A stretch of DNA of 64,000 bases from Paenibacillus rubinfantis (GTDB taxonomy: Bacteria; Bacillota; Bacilli; Paenibacillales; Paenibacillaceae), in the NCBI RefSeq assembly GCF_001486505.1, contig NZ_LN909063.1:617642-681641 (forward strand). Direction: 5' to 3'. The translations under genes were made by a program, and so were the position numbers. Shown in pieces: positions 55,877-64,000 of this stretch (its first letter is position 1; every line of letters starts with the position of its first letter). The notes beneath the pieces are model-generated. The model was not told where the DNA came from, did no database searches, and saw nothing but the letters and a program-made list of their open reading frames with translations.

Positions 55877-57148
55877 GTGAGTAACGATTCACAGGTTTTG
55901 CCCGCTTCCGGAAGCTTGTTTCGGAACCGGTTCTACCAGACGATCCTAATCTCCAATCTGTTCTTGCAGATCGGAATCTGGGTCCGCAACTTTGCAATTT
56001 TGATGTTCGTAACGGACCAGACCAATAATGACCCGCTGGCGATTTCGCTGATTTCCGTTGTGGAGTTTGCGCCGATCTTTGTGTTTTCGTTTATCGGCGG
56101 GGCTTTTGCCGACCGTTGGAAGCCGAAGCGGACGATGATATGGTGCGACTTCCTGTCCGCCGTCTCGGTATTCGTCGTGCTGCTGACCTTGCTGTACGGT
56201 TCATGGGAAACGGTCTATTTTGCCACCTTTATCTCGGCGATTCTGTCGCAGTTCTCCCAGCCATCGGTCATGAAGCTGTTCAAGCAGCATGTCCAGCCGG
56301 AGAAGGTGCAGCAAGGAATGGCATTATTCCAGTCGCTGGTGGCGATTTTTATGGTCATCGGACCGTCGCTGGGAATTTACTCCTATCACCAATTTGGGAT
56401 CTACGTATCCATTGGCGTGATGGGCGTAGCGTTCCTCATCTCCGCGGTGGTGCTGTTCCGGCTTCCACCGGATGTGGAGCAAGAGGTAAACAAGGAGAAG
56501 ACCGCAAATATCCGCAAGGAGCTGGCGGATGGCTTCCGCTACGTATGGCGTAGTCCTGTGCTGAAAGTGCTGGGTGCGACGTTTGCGATCGCCGGCTTCT
56601 CCGTGGGGATCATTCAGACGTTGGGGTTGTTCGTCGTCACCGAACGCTTGGGACAGCCTAAGGAATTCCTGCAATTTTTGCTGGCGGTTAACGGTGTAGC
56701 GATGCTGATTGGCGGCGGTTTGATCATGGGCCTGGCCAAAAAAATCCCGCCCCAAGTCCTGCTGGCGTTCGGGATGGCGATCAGCGCCATCTGTATCGTG
56801 GGTATGGGGTTGTCGACCAGCGTTCCGCTGACCTTGGTGCTGCAGTTCCTGAACGGCTTGACGTTCCCTTGCATCCAGATCGGGATCAACACCATGATCC
56901 TGCAGTGGACGGAGCAATCCTATGTCGGCCGCGTCAACGGCGTACTCAGCCCGATGTTTATGGGCATGATGGTGATCATGATGTCGTTGTCCGGCGTGTT
57001 GAAGACCTTCTTCCCGCTCGTTGGGATTTACGCCGTATCCGGCATCATCATGCTGCTGGGTGCGATGATTTTGGTGCCGATCTTCAAGCACAAGCCGGCG
57101 GCGCAACCGCAGCCGCAGCCGCAGCTTGGCGAACAGCCAACAAGCTGA
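55877..57148 (+). CDS. MFS transporter, enterobactin-exporter/macrolide-efflux type (MFS_3)
   Basis: Protein of 423 aa, start GTG 55877 with ATGAGGTG upstream. Twelve membrane segments; motif A variant GGAFADRWKPKRTMIWCD, LSQFSQPSVMKLFKQHV. The C-terminus is a (PQ)n tail (AQPQPQPQLGEQ). Export function inferred, substrate unknown. Confidence 0.88.
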   Translation: MSNDSQVLPASGSLFRNRFYQTILISNLFLQIGIWVRNFAILMFVTDQTNNDPLAISLISVVEFAPIFVFSFIGGAFADRWKPKRTMIWCDFLSAVSVFVVLLTLLYGSWETVYFATFISAILSQFSQPSVMKLFKQHVQPEKVQQGMALFQSLVAIFMVIGPSLGIYSYHQFGIYVSIGVMGVAFLISAVVLFRLPPDVEQEVNKEKTANIRKELADGFRYVWRSPVLKVLGATFAIAGFSVGIIQTLGLFVVTERLGQPKEFLQFLLAVNGVAMLIGGGLIMGLAKKIPPQVLLAFGMAISAICIVGMGLSTSVPLTLVLQFLNGLTFPCIQIGINTMILQWTEQSYVGRVNGVLSPMFMGMMVIMMSLSGVLKTFFPLVGIYAVSGIIMLLGAMILVPIFKHKPAAQPQPQPQLGEQPTS

Positions 57149-57159
57149 GGTTGGGCTAA

Positions 57160-57217
57160 AAAAGGAAGCTGTCCCTGGGGGCCTGTGAGGGCCCAGGCCA
57201 GGGACAGCTTTTTTTTG
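57160..57217 (+). terminator. Strong terminator after the MFS_3 gene
   Basis: AAGCTGTCCCTGG pairs with CCAGGGACAGCTT with an inner GGGCCT/AGGGCCC stem, followed by TTTTTTTT. Confidence 0.92.
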
Positions 57218-57266
57218 TGTTGGTTTATGCGGTGGGGCTGTGCGCGCTGAAGTTCGGGTGAGGTGC

Positions 57267-57450
57267 GAATTGTTGCAAAAACTGCAACATTATGGCTTGG
57301 CACGCTGGGTTTCCGGCCAAAATGTTGCCGAAAGTACAGCATTTTTAGGCTGCGGCGTTTGGCCGTCCGGAATTTGTTGTATGGAATACAACATTTCTCG
57401 GATACACAGGTGATCTGGGTTGGAAATGTTGTACTTCTTGCAACATTTCC
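57267..57450 (+). repeat. Four-hairpin intergenic element E4 (TGTTGCA subfamily)
   Basis: Four hairpins centred near 57280 (TGTTGC / GCAACA), 57334 (AAAATGTTG / CAGCATTTT), 57384 (GTTGTAT gga ATACAAC) and 57436 (GGAAATGTTG / CAACATTTCC); pitch about 54/50/52. The first spacer contains GGGTTTCCGGCC. It lies between two convergent MFS genes, past the terminator, and the minus-strand gene's end is at 57497. Confidence 0.83.
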
Positions 57451-57496
57451 GTTGTCTGATGAAGCACCTGGGAAGTCGTAACCCGTTAAACCGTGT

Positions 57497-58741
57497 CTAC
57501 TGCGCGTCGACATATCCTTTGCGGCCGGCCGCGTAGCCGAACAGGGCGGTTAATACCGACACCCCGGTGATAACAGCAAGCGGGGTGTCCCAGCTACCGC
57601 TGAGGTCGTGAAGATAGCCGAACAGCGTTGGCCCAAACGCGGCCAGCACATAGCCGACCGATTGGGCCATGCCCGACAGGGCGCTGGCCTGCTCGGTCGT
57701 CTGCGAGCGCAGCGAGAAGAAGACGATGGCCAGGCCAAAGGTCGAGCCGGATCCGATCCCAAGCAAGAGGATAAAGACGGCGGCCAGCGAGACCGGTCCG
57801 GCCCAGATGCCGCCGAAGCCGATTACGCATAAGGCGGCGGTGGCGGCGGTCAGCCATTTCTGGCTGTCGGACCGTGCCGCAAGCAGCGGCATCAGGAACG
57901 AGCCGGCCATGCTGATCAGCTGCATCAGCGAAAGCATCCAACCGGCTTGTTCCGGACTCATCCCGCGTTCCTGCAGGATATCCGGCAACCACGAAATACT
58001 GACGTAAAACAGGATCGACTGGAAGCCCATAAACATCGTCACCAGCCAAGCGACCCGGGAGCGCCAAATACCGCGGCGCGGGCCGTTGGATGCCAAGGAC
58101 GATGAGATGCTGGCGCGGCCCGTGGACATCGCGGCCGGTGCCTTGCCGCCAACGCTGCGCCGCTGCAGCAGCGGCAACCAGACGAGGGTGCTGACGGCCG
58201 TCAGCACCGCCCAAATGGTCAGCGCACCACGCCACCCCAGCGCCCCTTGGGACAGCGGAACGCTGATGCCGGAGGAGATCGCCGCCCAGAACGTTAGGCA
58301 AGTGGTGAACAGGCTGGTCATCAATCCGACTTGCTGTGGGAACTCCCGTTTGATCAGCCCGGGCAGCAGCACGTTGCAGACGGCGATAGCGATGCCGATC
58401 AGGGCGGTGCCGGCAAATAGCGCGGCGACTGACGGCAATGCGCGTACGAGGATGCCGACGGTCATCAGCAGCATGCTGTAAAATAACGTCCGCTCCATGC
58501 CAAGCCTTGCGGACAAACCGGGTGCCACCAGCGCAAACACCGCAAAAGCGATCAGCGGCAGCGTGGTCAGCATACCCGACATCGTGTGCGACAAGCCCGT
58601 GGCCGCTTCGATTTCCCCGATGATGGCGCCCACCCCGGTGATGGGCGACCGCAAGGCGGCGGCGGTCAGGAGCACCGCGGTAACCAGCAACCCAACGGAG
58701 GTGCGTGTGGGGTTCAAGGCTGGAGCGATCGATTTATTCAT
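57497..58741 (-). CDS. CynX/NimT-family MFS transporter
   Basis: Protein of 414 aa with 12 membrane segments. The N-terminal LLVTAVLLTAAALRSPITGVGAI is characteristic of the cyanate-transporter-like family. Substrate unknown; no cyanase gene nearby. The start is CAT at 58739-58741 with a GGAGG-type site upstream. Confidence 0.88.
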   Translation of the reverse strand: MNKSIAPALNPTRTSVGLLVTAVLLTAAALRSPITGVGAIIGEIEAATGLSHTMSGMLTTLPLIAFAVFALVAPGLSARLGMERTLFYSMLLMTVGILVRALPSVAALFAGTALIGIAIAVCNVLLPGLIKREFPQQVGLMTSLFTTCLTFWAAISSGISVPLSQGALGWRGALTIWAVLTAVSTLVWLPLLQRRSVGGKAPAAMSTGRASISSSLASNGPRRGIWRSRVAWLVTMFMGFQSILFYVSISWLPDILQERGMSPEQAGWMLSLMQLISMAGSFLMPLLAARSDSQKWLTAATAALCVIGFGGIWAGPVSLAAVFILLLGIGSGSTFGLAIVFFSLRSQTTEQASALSGMAQSVGYVLAAFGPTLFGYLHDLSGSWDTPLAVITGVSVLTALFGYAAGRKGYVDAQ

Positions 58742-58883
58742 AAGTAAAGGAAGGCCTCCTTCAAAATTTAACGATTAAGGTCATAAACGGTTGATTGATT
58801 AGATGAATTAGCTAAAACGGGGTGAATGAGTCGAAGTAGTTGGAATTAGCCAGACTCTCCATAGTCCCTAGGCCACCTACTCC

Positions 58884-59187
58884 AGAATTCTAAACTCTAA
58901 ACTCTAAACTCTAAACTCTTAACTCCGAACCCCGGACACCGAACCCCGGACACCGAACCCCAACTCCAAACTCCAACTCCAATTCCAGACTCCAACTCCA
59001 GACTCCAACTCCAAACTCCAACTCCAAACTCCAACTCGGAACTCCGAACTCCAAACTCCGAACTCCGAACTCCAAACTCCAAACTCCAAACTCCGAACTC
59101 CAAACTCCAAACTCCAAACTCCAAACTCCAAACTCCAAACTCCAAACTCCAAACTCCAAACTCCAAACTCCAAACTCCAAACTCCTC
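58884..59187. repeat. 7-bp satellite (CTCCAAA)n and relatives
   Basis: About 300 bp of heptamers: variants CTCTAAA and CTCCGAA to the left, then a homogeneous run of CTCCAAA up to 59184. Because the 7-mer lacks stop codons in every phase, all three minus frames stay open and read as the heptapeptide SLEFGVW repeated. No ribosome site or start context supports a gene. Confidence 0.92.
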
Positions 59188-59450
59188 CATTTAGTCGAAC
59201 AAACTAAAACTTGCCGAAGCTTGATACCCTAGTTTAGAGATGAGTCAAATTATTTTATACAGTGAATTTAGCACTTTTTGGAGCATGATCTCAGACGCTG
59301 TTCAGTATACTTCAAGTTTACATCGTGCGGCAACATCGAATAAAGTGTGGGGATTGGTTGGCGGGACGGCCGAACAACCAGAATGAGGTTGGAAGTAACT
59401 GGCCCCTTATGGTAAAATCTTCAGTAGAACTTAATCAATAAGTCGTGAAG

Positions 59451-59513
59451 CACACGCCTTTTGTTGTTGGATGATGAAATACCTCATCCGTCGACGAAAG
59501 GCGTTTTTTATTT
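59451..59513 (+). terminator. Long hairpin with T-run between promoter and DUF559-like gene
   Basis: ACGCCTTT...GGATGA pairs with TCATCC...AAAGGCGT over about 20 bp, then TTTTTTATTTTT. It stands 24 bp before the start codon of the gene at 59537 and after a TAAAAT promoter-like element near 59410, so it may attenuate that gene. Confidence 0.8.
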
Positions 59514-59536
59514 TTCTATTGGAGGAGGTATAGTGA

Positions 59537-60202
59537 ATGGGATTTCAGAAGGCGTATGCGCAGTGGCTTGAGGATCATTTGGGCCGCCGGCAAGGGGAGC
59601 GGGAGCGAAGACTTCGAGAGGGGCACGGTCATGCGGAGAAGGCATTTGTCGAAAAAGTTTGGTGGCCCGCCTTCGGGCAATTTCGGCAACTTCATCCTGA
59701 GTATGAGGTGACCGATTTCAAAGACGGCTTCCGCTATCTCGACTTTGCTTACCTTCGCTACGGGCTGCGGTTAGCAATCGAAATCGATGGATACGGCCCG
59801 CATTTGCGCAATATCAGCCGCGACCGTTTTTCAGATCAAAGCCGACGTCAAAACGACTTGATCCTGGACGGCTGGAAGGTACTGCGCTTCACCTACGACG
59901 ACGTTACCGACAATCCGCGCTACTGCCAGCAAACACTACAGCAGTTTATGGGAAGGTGGTTGGGGGAGGGGGAGAACATCGAGGCGATACATTTCATTGA
60001 AAAGGAAATCCTCCGTTTATTCCTACGTGCTGAGAGCCCAGTCACTCCGTCTGAGGTTTCCCGCGGTTTGGGGATGAAGAATCAGACGGCAAGAAAATGG
60101 CTCCATCATTTAGTAGGCAAACAGTGGATTCAGCCGGCGAGTGGCACAGAACGAGTCCGTACATACATTTTGGATGAACGAGGGAGAAAGATCGTCAGCT
60201 AG
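59537..60202 (+). CDS. DUF559/Vsr-like nuclease domain protein with C-terminal winged helix
   Basis: Protein of 221 aa, GGAGGAGGT upstream. Residues 60-150 resemble the restriction-like DUF559 fold: FRYLDFAYLRYGLRLAIEI, then DGYGPH, and QNDLILDGWKVLRFTYDDV. The acidic/Glu-Asp residues and the DGW-RFTYDDV strand are where the catalytic residues sit in that fold. Residues 155-221 form a winged-helix-like DNA-binding part (SPVTPSEVSRGLGMKNQTA). It is a stand-alone gene; nuclease activity is inferred, not shown. Confidence 0.8.
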   Translation: MGFQKAYAQWLEDHLGRRQGERERRLREGHGHAEKAFVEKVWWPAFGQFRQLHPEYEVTDFKDGFRYLDFAYLRYGLRLAIEIDGYGPHLRNISRDRFSDQSRRQNDLILDGWKVLRFTYDDVTDNPRYCQQTLQQFMGRWLGEGENIEAIHFIEKEILRLFLRAESPVTPSEVSRGLGMKNQTARKWLHHLVGKQWIQPASGTERVRTYILDERGRKIVS

Positions 60203-60207
60203 TTGGG

Positions 60208-60400
60208 AGAATAGAGTGATTTTTTGTCTCTATTTGGGCTGGAAAGACAATTTCCGGGGAAATAAAGTGATAAAATGTCGCTATTTCCTTGACTGGACCC
60301 TATTATGCTGAAAATCGGTGGAATAGCGTTATTTATTAACGCTAAATTGCGCAAATTTCGCAGGAACGACAAAATAGGGTGAAGTTATACCGCTATTCTC
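60208..60400 (+). repeat. Four-hairpin intergenic element E5 (AATAGCG subfamily)
   Basis: Four hairpins: AATAGAG / CTCTATT (centre 60222), GGAAATA / CTATTTCC (60273), TAGCGTT / AACGCTA (60334), AATAG / CTATT (60385); pitch 51/61/51, matching E1 and E2. The first spacer contains AATTTCCGGGG. It lies between convergent genes. Confidence 0.83.
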
Positions 60401-60438
60401 TGATCAAAAGTGAAGCGGGGGCATCGCCCCCGCTAGTC

Positions 60439-62028
60439 TCACCGAAAATTCGGCCCCGTCACGCCGTCCTCCAATATTGGATTAGGGGGGCGTTCCGTGG
60501 AGGTGCCACCGGCGCCATTTCCGCTGGCCCCGCCTTTGCCGCTGCCCGTACCGCTGCTCCCGCGATTGCTCCCGCCACTCCCGCCACTCCCGCCACCGGC
60601 CGCGCTTCCCTTGGTGTCGCGCACCGCGACCACCGTGGGCTGGGCCGGATAGGTGTCTTTGGAGAGCAGCGTACGTTCGACTGCCTGGCCGTCCACCTTT
60701 TTGATGCGATACGTTTCTACGACATACCCCTGTTTCCCGCGTACGAGTATCTGGCGACTCCCGGCCGGGAGCGAAGTGTTCGCCACATACTTGTTAGGTG
60801 GAGGGAGGATCTCCGTCGTGCGGGATTCCAGCGAGTAGCTGACATTCTCCGGCATATCGCCGAACAGCTTCACAGTGAGTTGGCGGTTTTTGACCTCGGC
60901 GCGGATGAGGAGATGGTGGCCGGAGGTGTTTTTGAAGCGGAAGTTGATGTAGCCCTTGGCAAATGTGGCATCCTGGCCTTTGGGCAGGTAGCTGACCGGC
61001 AAGGAGTGATTACGCCGCTCCACGATCGACAACCCGGCGCGAACCGCTGCATTGTATAGCGTGCTCGACACCTGGCAAATGCCTCCGCCCACTCCGGGCA
61101 CCAGCCGGCCGCCAAAAATCACCGGCGCCTCCTGGAACCCAAACGTCTTCTCCGCATATTCGATCGCTTCGTTATAATCGAAAATCTCACCGGGAGCCAG
61201 CACCCTCCCATCGATGCTGCGGGCCGCCGAGTCGACATTATGCACCCGCCCGGTTCCGCTTGTACTCAGACTCGTGGAGAACTGTACGATTTTGCGGCGG
61301 ATGCCTTCTTTTTTTAACATTTCCACGGTGATCTTGGGCTGCACCGTCTTCAGCGGTACGGTAATTTGCAAGGTGGCTAGCTGCTTCGACAACGGCACCG
61401 ATAAGTCCGCTGGACGCGACTTCTGCCTCGATAACGATTCATGCTGTGAATTTTTCTCCAGTCGGCGTACTTCCCCACTAATCCGCTTCGGCACCACCTC
61501 CAACAAGCGATCCCAGTCGATTCGCTGGACCGACGTTCCCGGCAGGTAGCGGATCTGATCGTTGGTCGTAATGGTCCGCACGGCGTTGACCGGTGAGCCG
61601 AACTGAGCTTTTTCCCACTCGGGCGTGAAAACAGCTTGCAGTTTCTTGGAATCGAAAGTCATGTTGAGCATCCACTGCCGATCAAAATGGTTGCGTGTCC
61701 GCACCCGCTCCCATAGAGCGCCCTCCTCCAACCGTTGTACCTCCTCACGAAAAGCCCTCGCATCAAACGTGATCCCGGCTTCCTCCCAGGTCATGTTTTT
61801 TACGTTGCCGTCCACCGTAAACACCACTTGCTTTCGGTTTAAAGCGGCGATTTCCTGGTCGAGCAGCTGCAGGGCTTCATCACGGTGGCGTCGGCCCAAC
61901 TCCAATCCGGCCACAAACGTACCCGGGGGCAAAGTGTCCTGTGAGACATATAAAGCGAATGCTCCCCACAATGCCGTGCCGAGGAGCCCGACAGAGAGGA
62001 GGATGGCTGCCAAATGTTTCTTTTTCAT
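60439..62028 (-). CDS. VanW/YoaR-type surface protein with G5 domain
   Basis: Protein of 529 aa; start at 62028 (MKKKHLAAILLSVGLLG), preceded on the minus strand by AAGGAGACGG. N-terminal membrane anchor or signal, peptidoglycan-binding-4-like region (QVVFTVDGNVKNMTWEEAGI), VanW domain (VLAPGEIFDYNEAIEY; VPGVGGGICQVSSTLYNAA), a G5 domain (PAGSRQILVRGKQGYVVETY) and a Gly/Ser-rich tail. Extracytoplasmic and probably cell-wall linked. Despite the name it is not evidence of vancomycin resistance. Divergent from ftsE. Confidence 0.9.
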   Translation of the reverse strand: MKKKHLAAILLSVGLLGTALWGAFALYVSQDTLPPGTFVAGLELGRRHRDEALQLLDQEIAALNRKQVVFTVDGNVKNMTWEEAGITFDARAFREEVQRLEEGALWERVRTRNHFDRQWMLNMTFDSKKLQAVFTPEWEKAQFGSPVNAVRTITTNDQIRYLPGTSVQRIDWDRLLEVVPKRISGEVRRLEKNSQHESLSRQKSRPADLSVPLSKQLATLQITVPLKTVQPKITVEMLKKEGIRRKIVQFSTSLSTSGTGRVHNVDSAARSIDGRVLAPGEIFDYNEAIEYAEKTFGFQEAPVIFGGRLVPGVGGGICQVSSTLYNAAVRAGLSIVERRNHSLPVSYLPKGQDATFAKGYINFRFKNTSGHHLLIRAEVKNRQLTVKLFGDMPENVSYSLESRTTEILPPPNKYVANTSLPAGSRQILVRGKQGYVVETYRIKKVDGQAVERTLLSKDTYPAQPTVVAVRDTKGSAAGGGSGGSGGSNRGSSGTGSGKGGASGNGAGGTSTERPPNPILEDGVTGPNFR

Positions 62029-62126
62029 ATCCGTCTCCTTCGTGTGAAGACCTTTATTTAATAGAAAAGAACCTTGTACAACCATATGTATGATCCAACT
62101 GCCGGAAACTTTCGGGTACTCAAGAG

Positions 62127-62145
62127 GTAACATCTTTGTTACAAT
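62127..62145. promoter_or_regulatory. Palindrome in the vanW-like/ftsE divergent region
   Basis: GTAACA-tctt-TGTTAC (62127-62142), perfect 6-bp arms, overlapping a TACAAT (62140-62145) that may be the -10 of ftsE. Possible operator. Confidence 0.5.
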
Positions 62146-62258
62146 AAAGATCGGACTTGAAGGAAATTACTCAGGTTTTAAAGGATTTGGCAGGAACATG
62201 TCGAATGTTAAAAAGGGCCATCTATAGAGACGGAATCATAGATTTAGGACGTGATCAA

Positions 62259-62945
62259 GTGATAGAAATGCAGGATGTCTGGAAGACGTATCCGAATGGA
62301 ACCCACGCCCTTAAAGGCGTTTCGGTCAAAATCGACCGTAATGAATTCGTGTATTTGGTTGGTCCCTCCGGCGCAGGGAAATCAACTTTTATGAAACTAA
62401 TTTACCGGGAAGAAGTGCCTACCAAAGGGCAGATTTCCGTTAACGGTTTTAATATCGGCAAACTCAAACCTCGCAAAATTCCCTATGTGCGCCGAAACAT
62501 CGGGGTGATTTTCCAAGATTTTCGGCTGCTTCCGAAGCTTTCGGCATACGAGAACGTTGCCTTTGCTTTGGAGGTTATCGAAGCCCCCAAGAAGGTCATC
62601 AAGAAACGCGTGATGGAAGTGCTCGACCTCGTCGGGCTGAAAAATAAAGCCAATCGCGATCCATCCCAACTATCCGGTGGAGAACAGCAACGGGTGGCAA
62701 TCGCCCGGGCGATCGTTAATAACCCGTCCGTGATCATTGCGGACGAGCCTACGGGGAACCTTGATCCCGAGACTTCCTGGGGGATTATGCAGCTGCTGGA
62801 TGAGATCAATTTCCGCGGCACCACCATCGTTATGGCTACCCACAACAAAGAGATTGTAAATACGATGCGCAAACGCGTCATCGCGATCGAACACGGCAAC
62901 ATCGTGCGAGACCAGCTGAGAGGGGAATACGGTTATGACTATTAG
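62259..62945 (+). CDS. ftsE: Cell-division ABC transporter ATPase FtsE
   Basis: ATPase partner of FtsX; the complex activates peptidoglycan hydrolases at division or elongation. Start GTG 62259 gives [13 protein letters not shown] and 228 aa, the family length; the frame is open further upstream but without a ribosome site. Walker [11 protein letters not shown]-loop [10 protein letters not shown], signature [14 protein letters not shown], Walker [13 protein letters not shown], and the H-loop His in MATHN are all present. Confidence 0.94.
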   Translation: MIEMQDVWKTYPNGTHALKGVSVKIDRNEFVYLVGPSGAGKSTFMKLIYREEVPTKGQISVNGFNIGKLKPRKIPYVRRNIGVIFQDFRLLPKLSAYENVAFALEVIEAPKKVIKKRVMEVLDLVGLKNKANRDPSQLSGGEQQRVAIARAIVNNPSVIIADEPTGNLDPETSWGIMQLLDEINFRGTTIVMATHNKEIVNTMRKRVIAIEHGNIVRDQLRGEYGYDY

Positions 62946-63849
62946 CACCTTCGTGCGGCATTTGCGGGAAGGCGCGAAAAGCGTGTTCCGTAACGGCTGG
63001 ATGTCGGTAGCGTCCGTGACCTCGATCATCGTTTCGCTGCTGATCCTAGGCGTGTTCACCTTGCTTGTACTGAACGTCAATGCGTTTGCCGATGAGGCGG
63101 ACAGTCAGGTGCAGATCAAGGCCTACTTGAACTCGGATGTGACCGAAGCTGTACGCGACCAGATATACAACGACATCGGCTCGATGGAAGAAGTCAGCAA
63201 AGTGACGTTGATCCCGAAGGCCGAAGGCTTGAAGGATTTCCGGGAGAAGCTGGGTGAGGAAGGCAAGGACCTGCTGGAGGGATACGACGAGACAACGAAC
63301 CCAATCCCTGACACATTTGAGGTTCAGGTCATCGAGCCAACAACCGCACCTTACGTAGCCAGCAAAATTACCGCACTGAACGATAAATATGAAGAGAAGC
63401 CGATCTACAAAGTCAATTACGGACAAGGCACCGTGGAAAAATTGTTCAAAATCACCCGGGCAATCCGCAATATCGGGTTTGCTTTTGTGGCTGGTCTAGG
63501 GTTGATGGCGATGTTCCTCATCTCCAACACGATCCGGGTGACGATCTTGGCTCGCCGCCGCGAGATCGGCATCATGAAGCTGGTCGGAGCGACGAACACC
63601 TTTATTCGGTGGCCGTTTTTCGTGGAAGGTGCACTGATTGGACTGATGGGTTCGCTGATCACCGTAGGCGTGTTGTTCTTCAGTTACAACGAACTGGTGT
63701 CTTCGGTGAAAGCCGATGTTACATTGGCCATCCAGTTGGTACCCCTAAGCGAGATTGGTATGGAATTGGGCGGATTACTCGTTGGTCTTGGCCTATTGAT
63801 CGGGATTTGGGGGAGTACGATGTCGATCCGGAAGTTTTTGAAGGTATAG
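62935..63849 (+). CDS. ftsX: Cell-division ABC transporter permease FtsX
   Basis: Protein of 304 aa, overlapping ftsE by 11 bp. Membrane helix 1 (MSVASVTSIIVSLLILGVF), an extracellular domain (residues 50-165) that contacts hydrolases, then three further helices (ALIGLMGSLITVGVLFF) and a cytoplasmic end. Usual partner gene order ftsE-ftsX; the gene after it, probably a hydrolase, is outside the window. Confidence 0.95.
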   Translation: MTISTFVRHLREGAKSVFRNGWMSVASVTSIIVSLLILGVFTLLVLNVNAFADEADSQVQIKAYLNSDVTEAVRDQIYNDIGSMEEVSKVTLIPKAEGLKDFREKLGEEGKDLLEGYDETTNPIPDTFEVQVIEPTTAPYVASKITALNDKYEEKPIYKVNYGQGTVEKLFKITRAIRNIGFAFVAGLGLMAMFLISNTIRVTILARRREIGIMKLVGATNTFIRWPFFVEGALIGLMGSLITVGVLFFSYNELVSSVKADVTLAIQLVPLSEIGMELGGLLVGLGLLIGIWGSTMSIRKFLKV

Positions 63850-63891
63850 TATAGTGCACCGCGATCAAAAGCCGAGCTTAAGAAATTTAAT

Positions 63892-64000
63892 GAGGTTAAA
63901 AATCCGGCTTTTCAGCGCCAAGAAGGTTGGATGAAGCAAGGGAGTGAGTAGCGGAGCGTAGCTGGATGCTACGTGAGCAACGGAGCGACTGGCTGAATTC
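63892..64000 (+). repeat. Structured intergenic repeat, copy 3 (truncated by window end)
   Basis: Starts GAGGTTAAAAAT and continues GCCAAGAAGGTTGG-ATGAAGC then GGGAGTGAGTAGCGGAG, closely matching copies 1 and 2. The apical stem is CGTAGC tggat GCTACG, versus CGTAGA tgga TCTACG there: the A-T pair has become C-G, a compensatory change. The 3' arm would lie beyond base 64000. Confidence 0.8.

Noticed and set aside
58897..59190. Minus-strand frames encoding a SLEFGVW repeat protein
   Set aside because: Product of a stop-free 7-bp satellite, open in every phase; no start context.
60439..62028. Vancomycin resistance from the VanW and VanZ names
   Set aside because: No vanHAX or vanRS; both families are common housekeeping or unknown-function proteins in Firmicutes.

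Overview
The window reads as chromosomal DNA of a motile, endospore-former-type Firmicute, most likely Paenibacillus or a close relative in the Paenibacillaceae. The reasons are gene content and order: degS-degU, comFA/comFC, a Bacillus-type late flagellar block with yvyF, flgM, fliW and csrA, secA-prfB with the programmed frameshift, a long-form hpf, an argCJBDFGH cluster, the yhbD-bactofilin set, bshB2 and ftsEX. No rRNA, tRNA, CRISPR array or complete insertion sequence was seen. The backbone is moderately GC-rich. A block around 19.9-26.8 kb is clearly AT-rich.

Layout. 1-6.5 kb: degS (3' part), degU, a tandem pair of structured repeats in front of a small membrane-protein gene, an intergenic palindrome element, then a damaged comFA and comFC. 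6.5-15.8 kb: late flagellar genes yvyF, flgM, flgN, flgK, flgL, fliW, csrA, a GT14-like glycosyltransferase, hag, flaG, fliD, fliS and a fliT-like gene. Near-consensus SigD promoters precede flgM, hag and flaG, and a CsrA-type hairpin lies in the hag leader. 15.8-30.5 kb: a glycosylation island of GT2 glycosyltransferases fused to methyltransferase and TPR domains, a FkbM methyltransferase, and a reversed tagD/tagF-like pair; flagellin is the obvious candidate substrate. 30.7-37.4 kb: cold-shock protein, VanZ-like protein, hpf, secA, prfB, YitT-family protein. 37.5-40.7 kb (minus strand): two zinc-ribbon membrane proteins and bshB2. 40.9-49.5 kb: argC-J-B-D-F-G-H behind a promoter overlapped by two ARG-box-like sites; argJ is interrupted. 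49.8-58.7 kb: a chemoreceptor, yhbD with two bactofilins, and three MFS transporters. 58.8-64 kb: a 7-bp satellite, a DUF559-type nuclease-like gene behind an attenuator-like hairpin, a VanW/G5 surface protein, ftsE, ftsX, and the start of a third copy of the structured repeat found near the left end.

How the genes fit together. DegS/DegU, SigD/FlgM, FliW/CsrA and the Hag leader form the regulatory core of a late-flagellar region; FlgN, FliS and the FliT-like protein are export chaperones for FlgK/FlgL, Hag and FliD. The glycosylation island sits directly after that block. The bactofilin operon and chemoreceptor may also belong to the motility programme.

Most unusual signals. (1) Five intergenic elements share one architecture: four short hairpins at a 50-61 bp pitch, with a TTTCCGG-type spacer after the first. 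The hairpin 'word' is uniform within an element but differs between subfamilies. (2) A tandem structured repeat ends in CCTC, which can pair either with its own 5' GAGG or with the downstream Shine-Dalgarno, a switch-like layout; a third copy follows ftsX and carries a compensatory stem change. (3) argJ has lost a short internal segment, replaced by about 157 bp copied from, or paralogous to, bshB2. (4) comFA is split between two frames and lacks its zinc finger.
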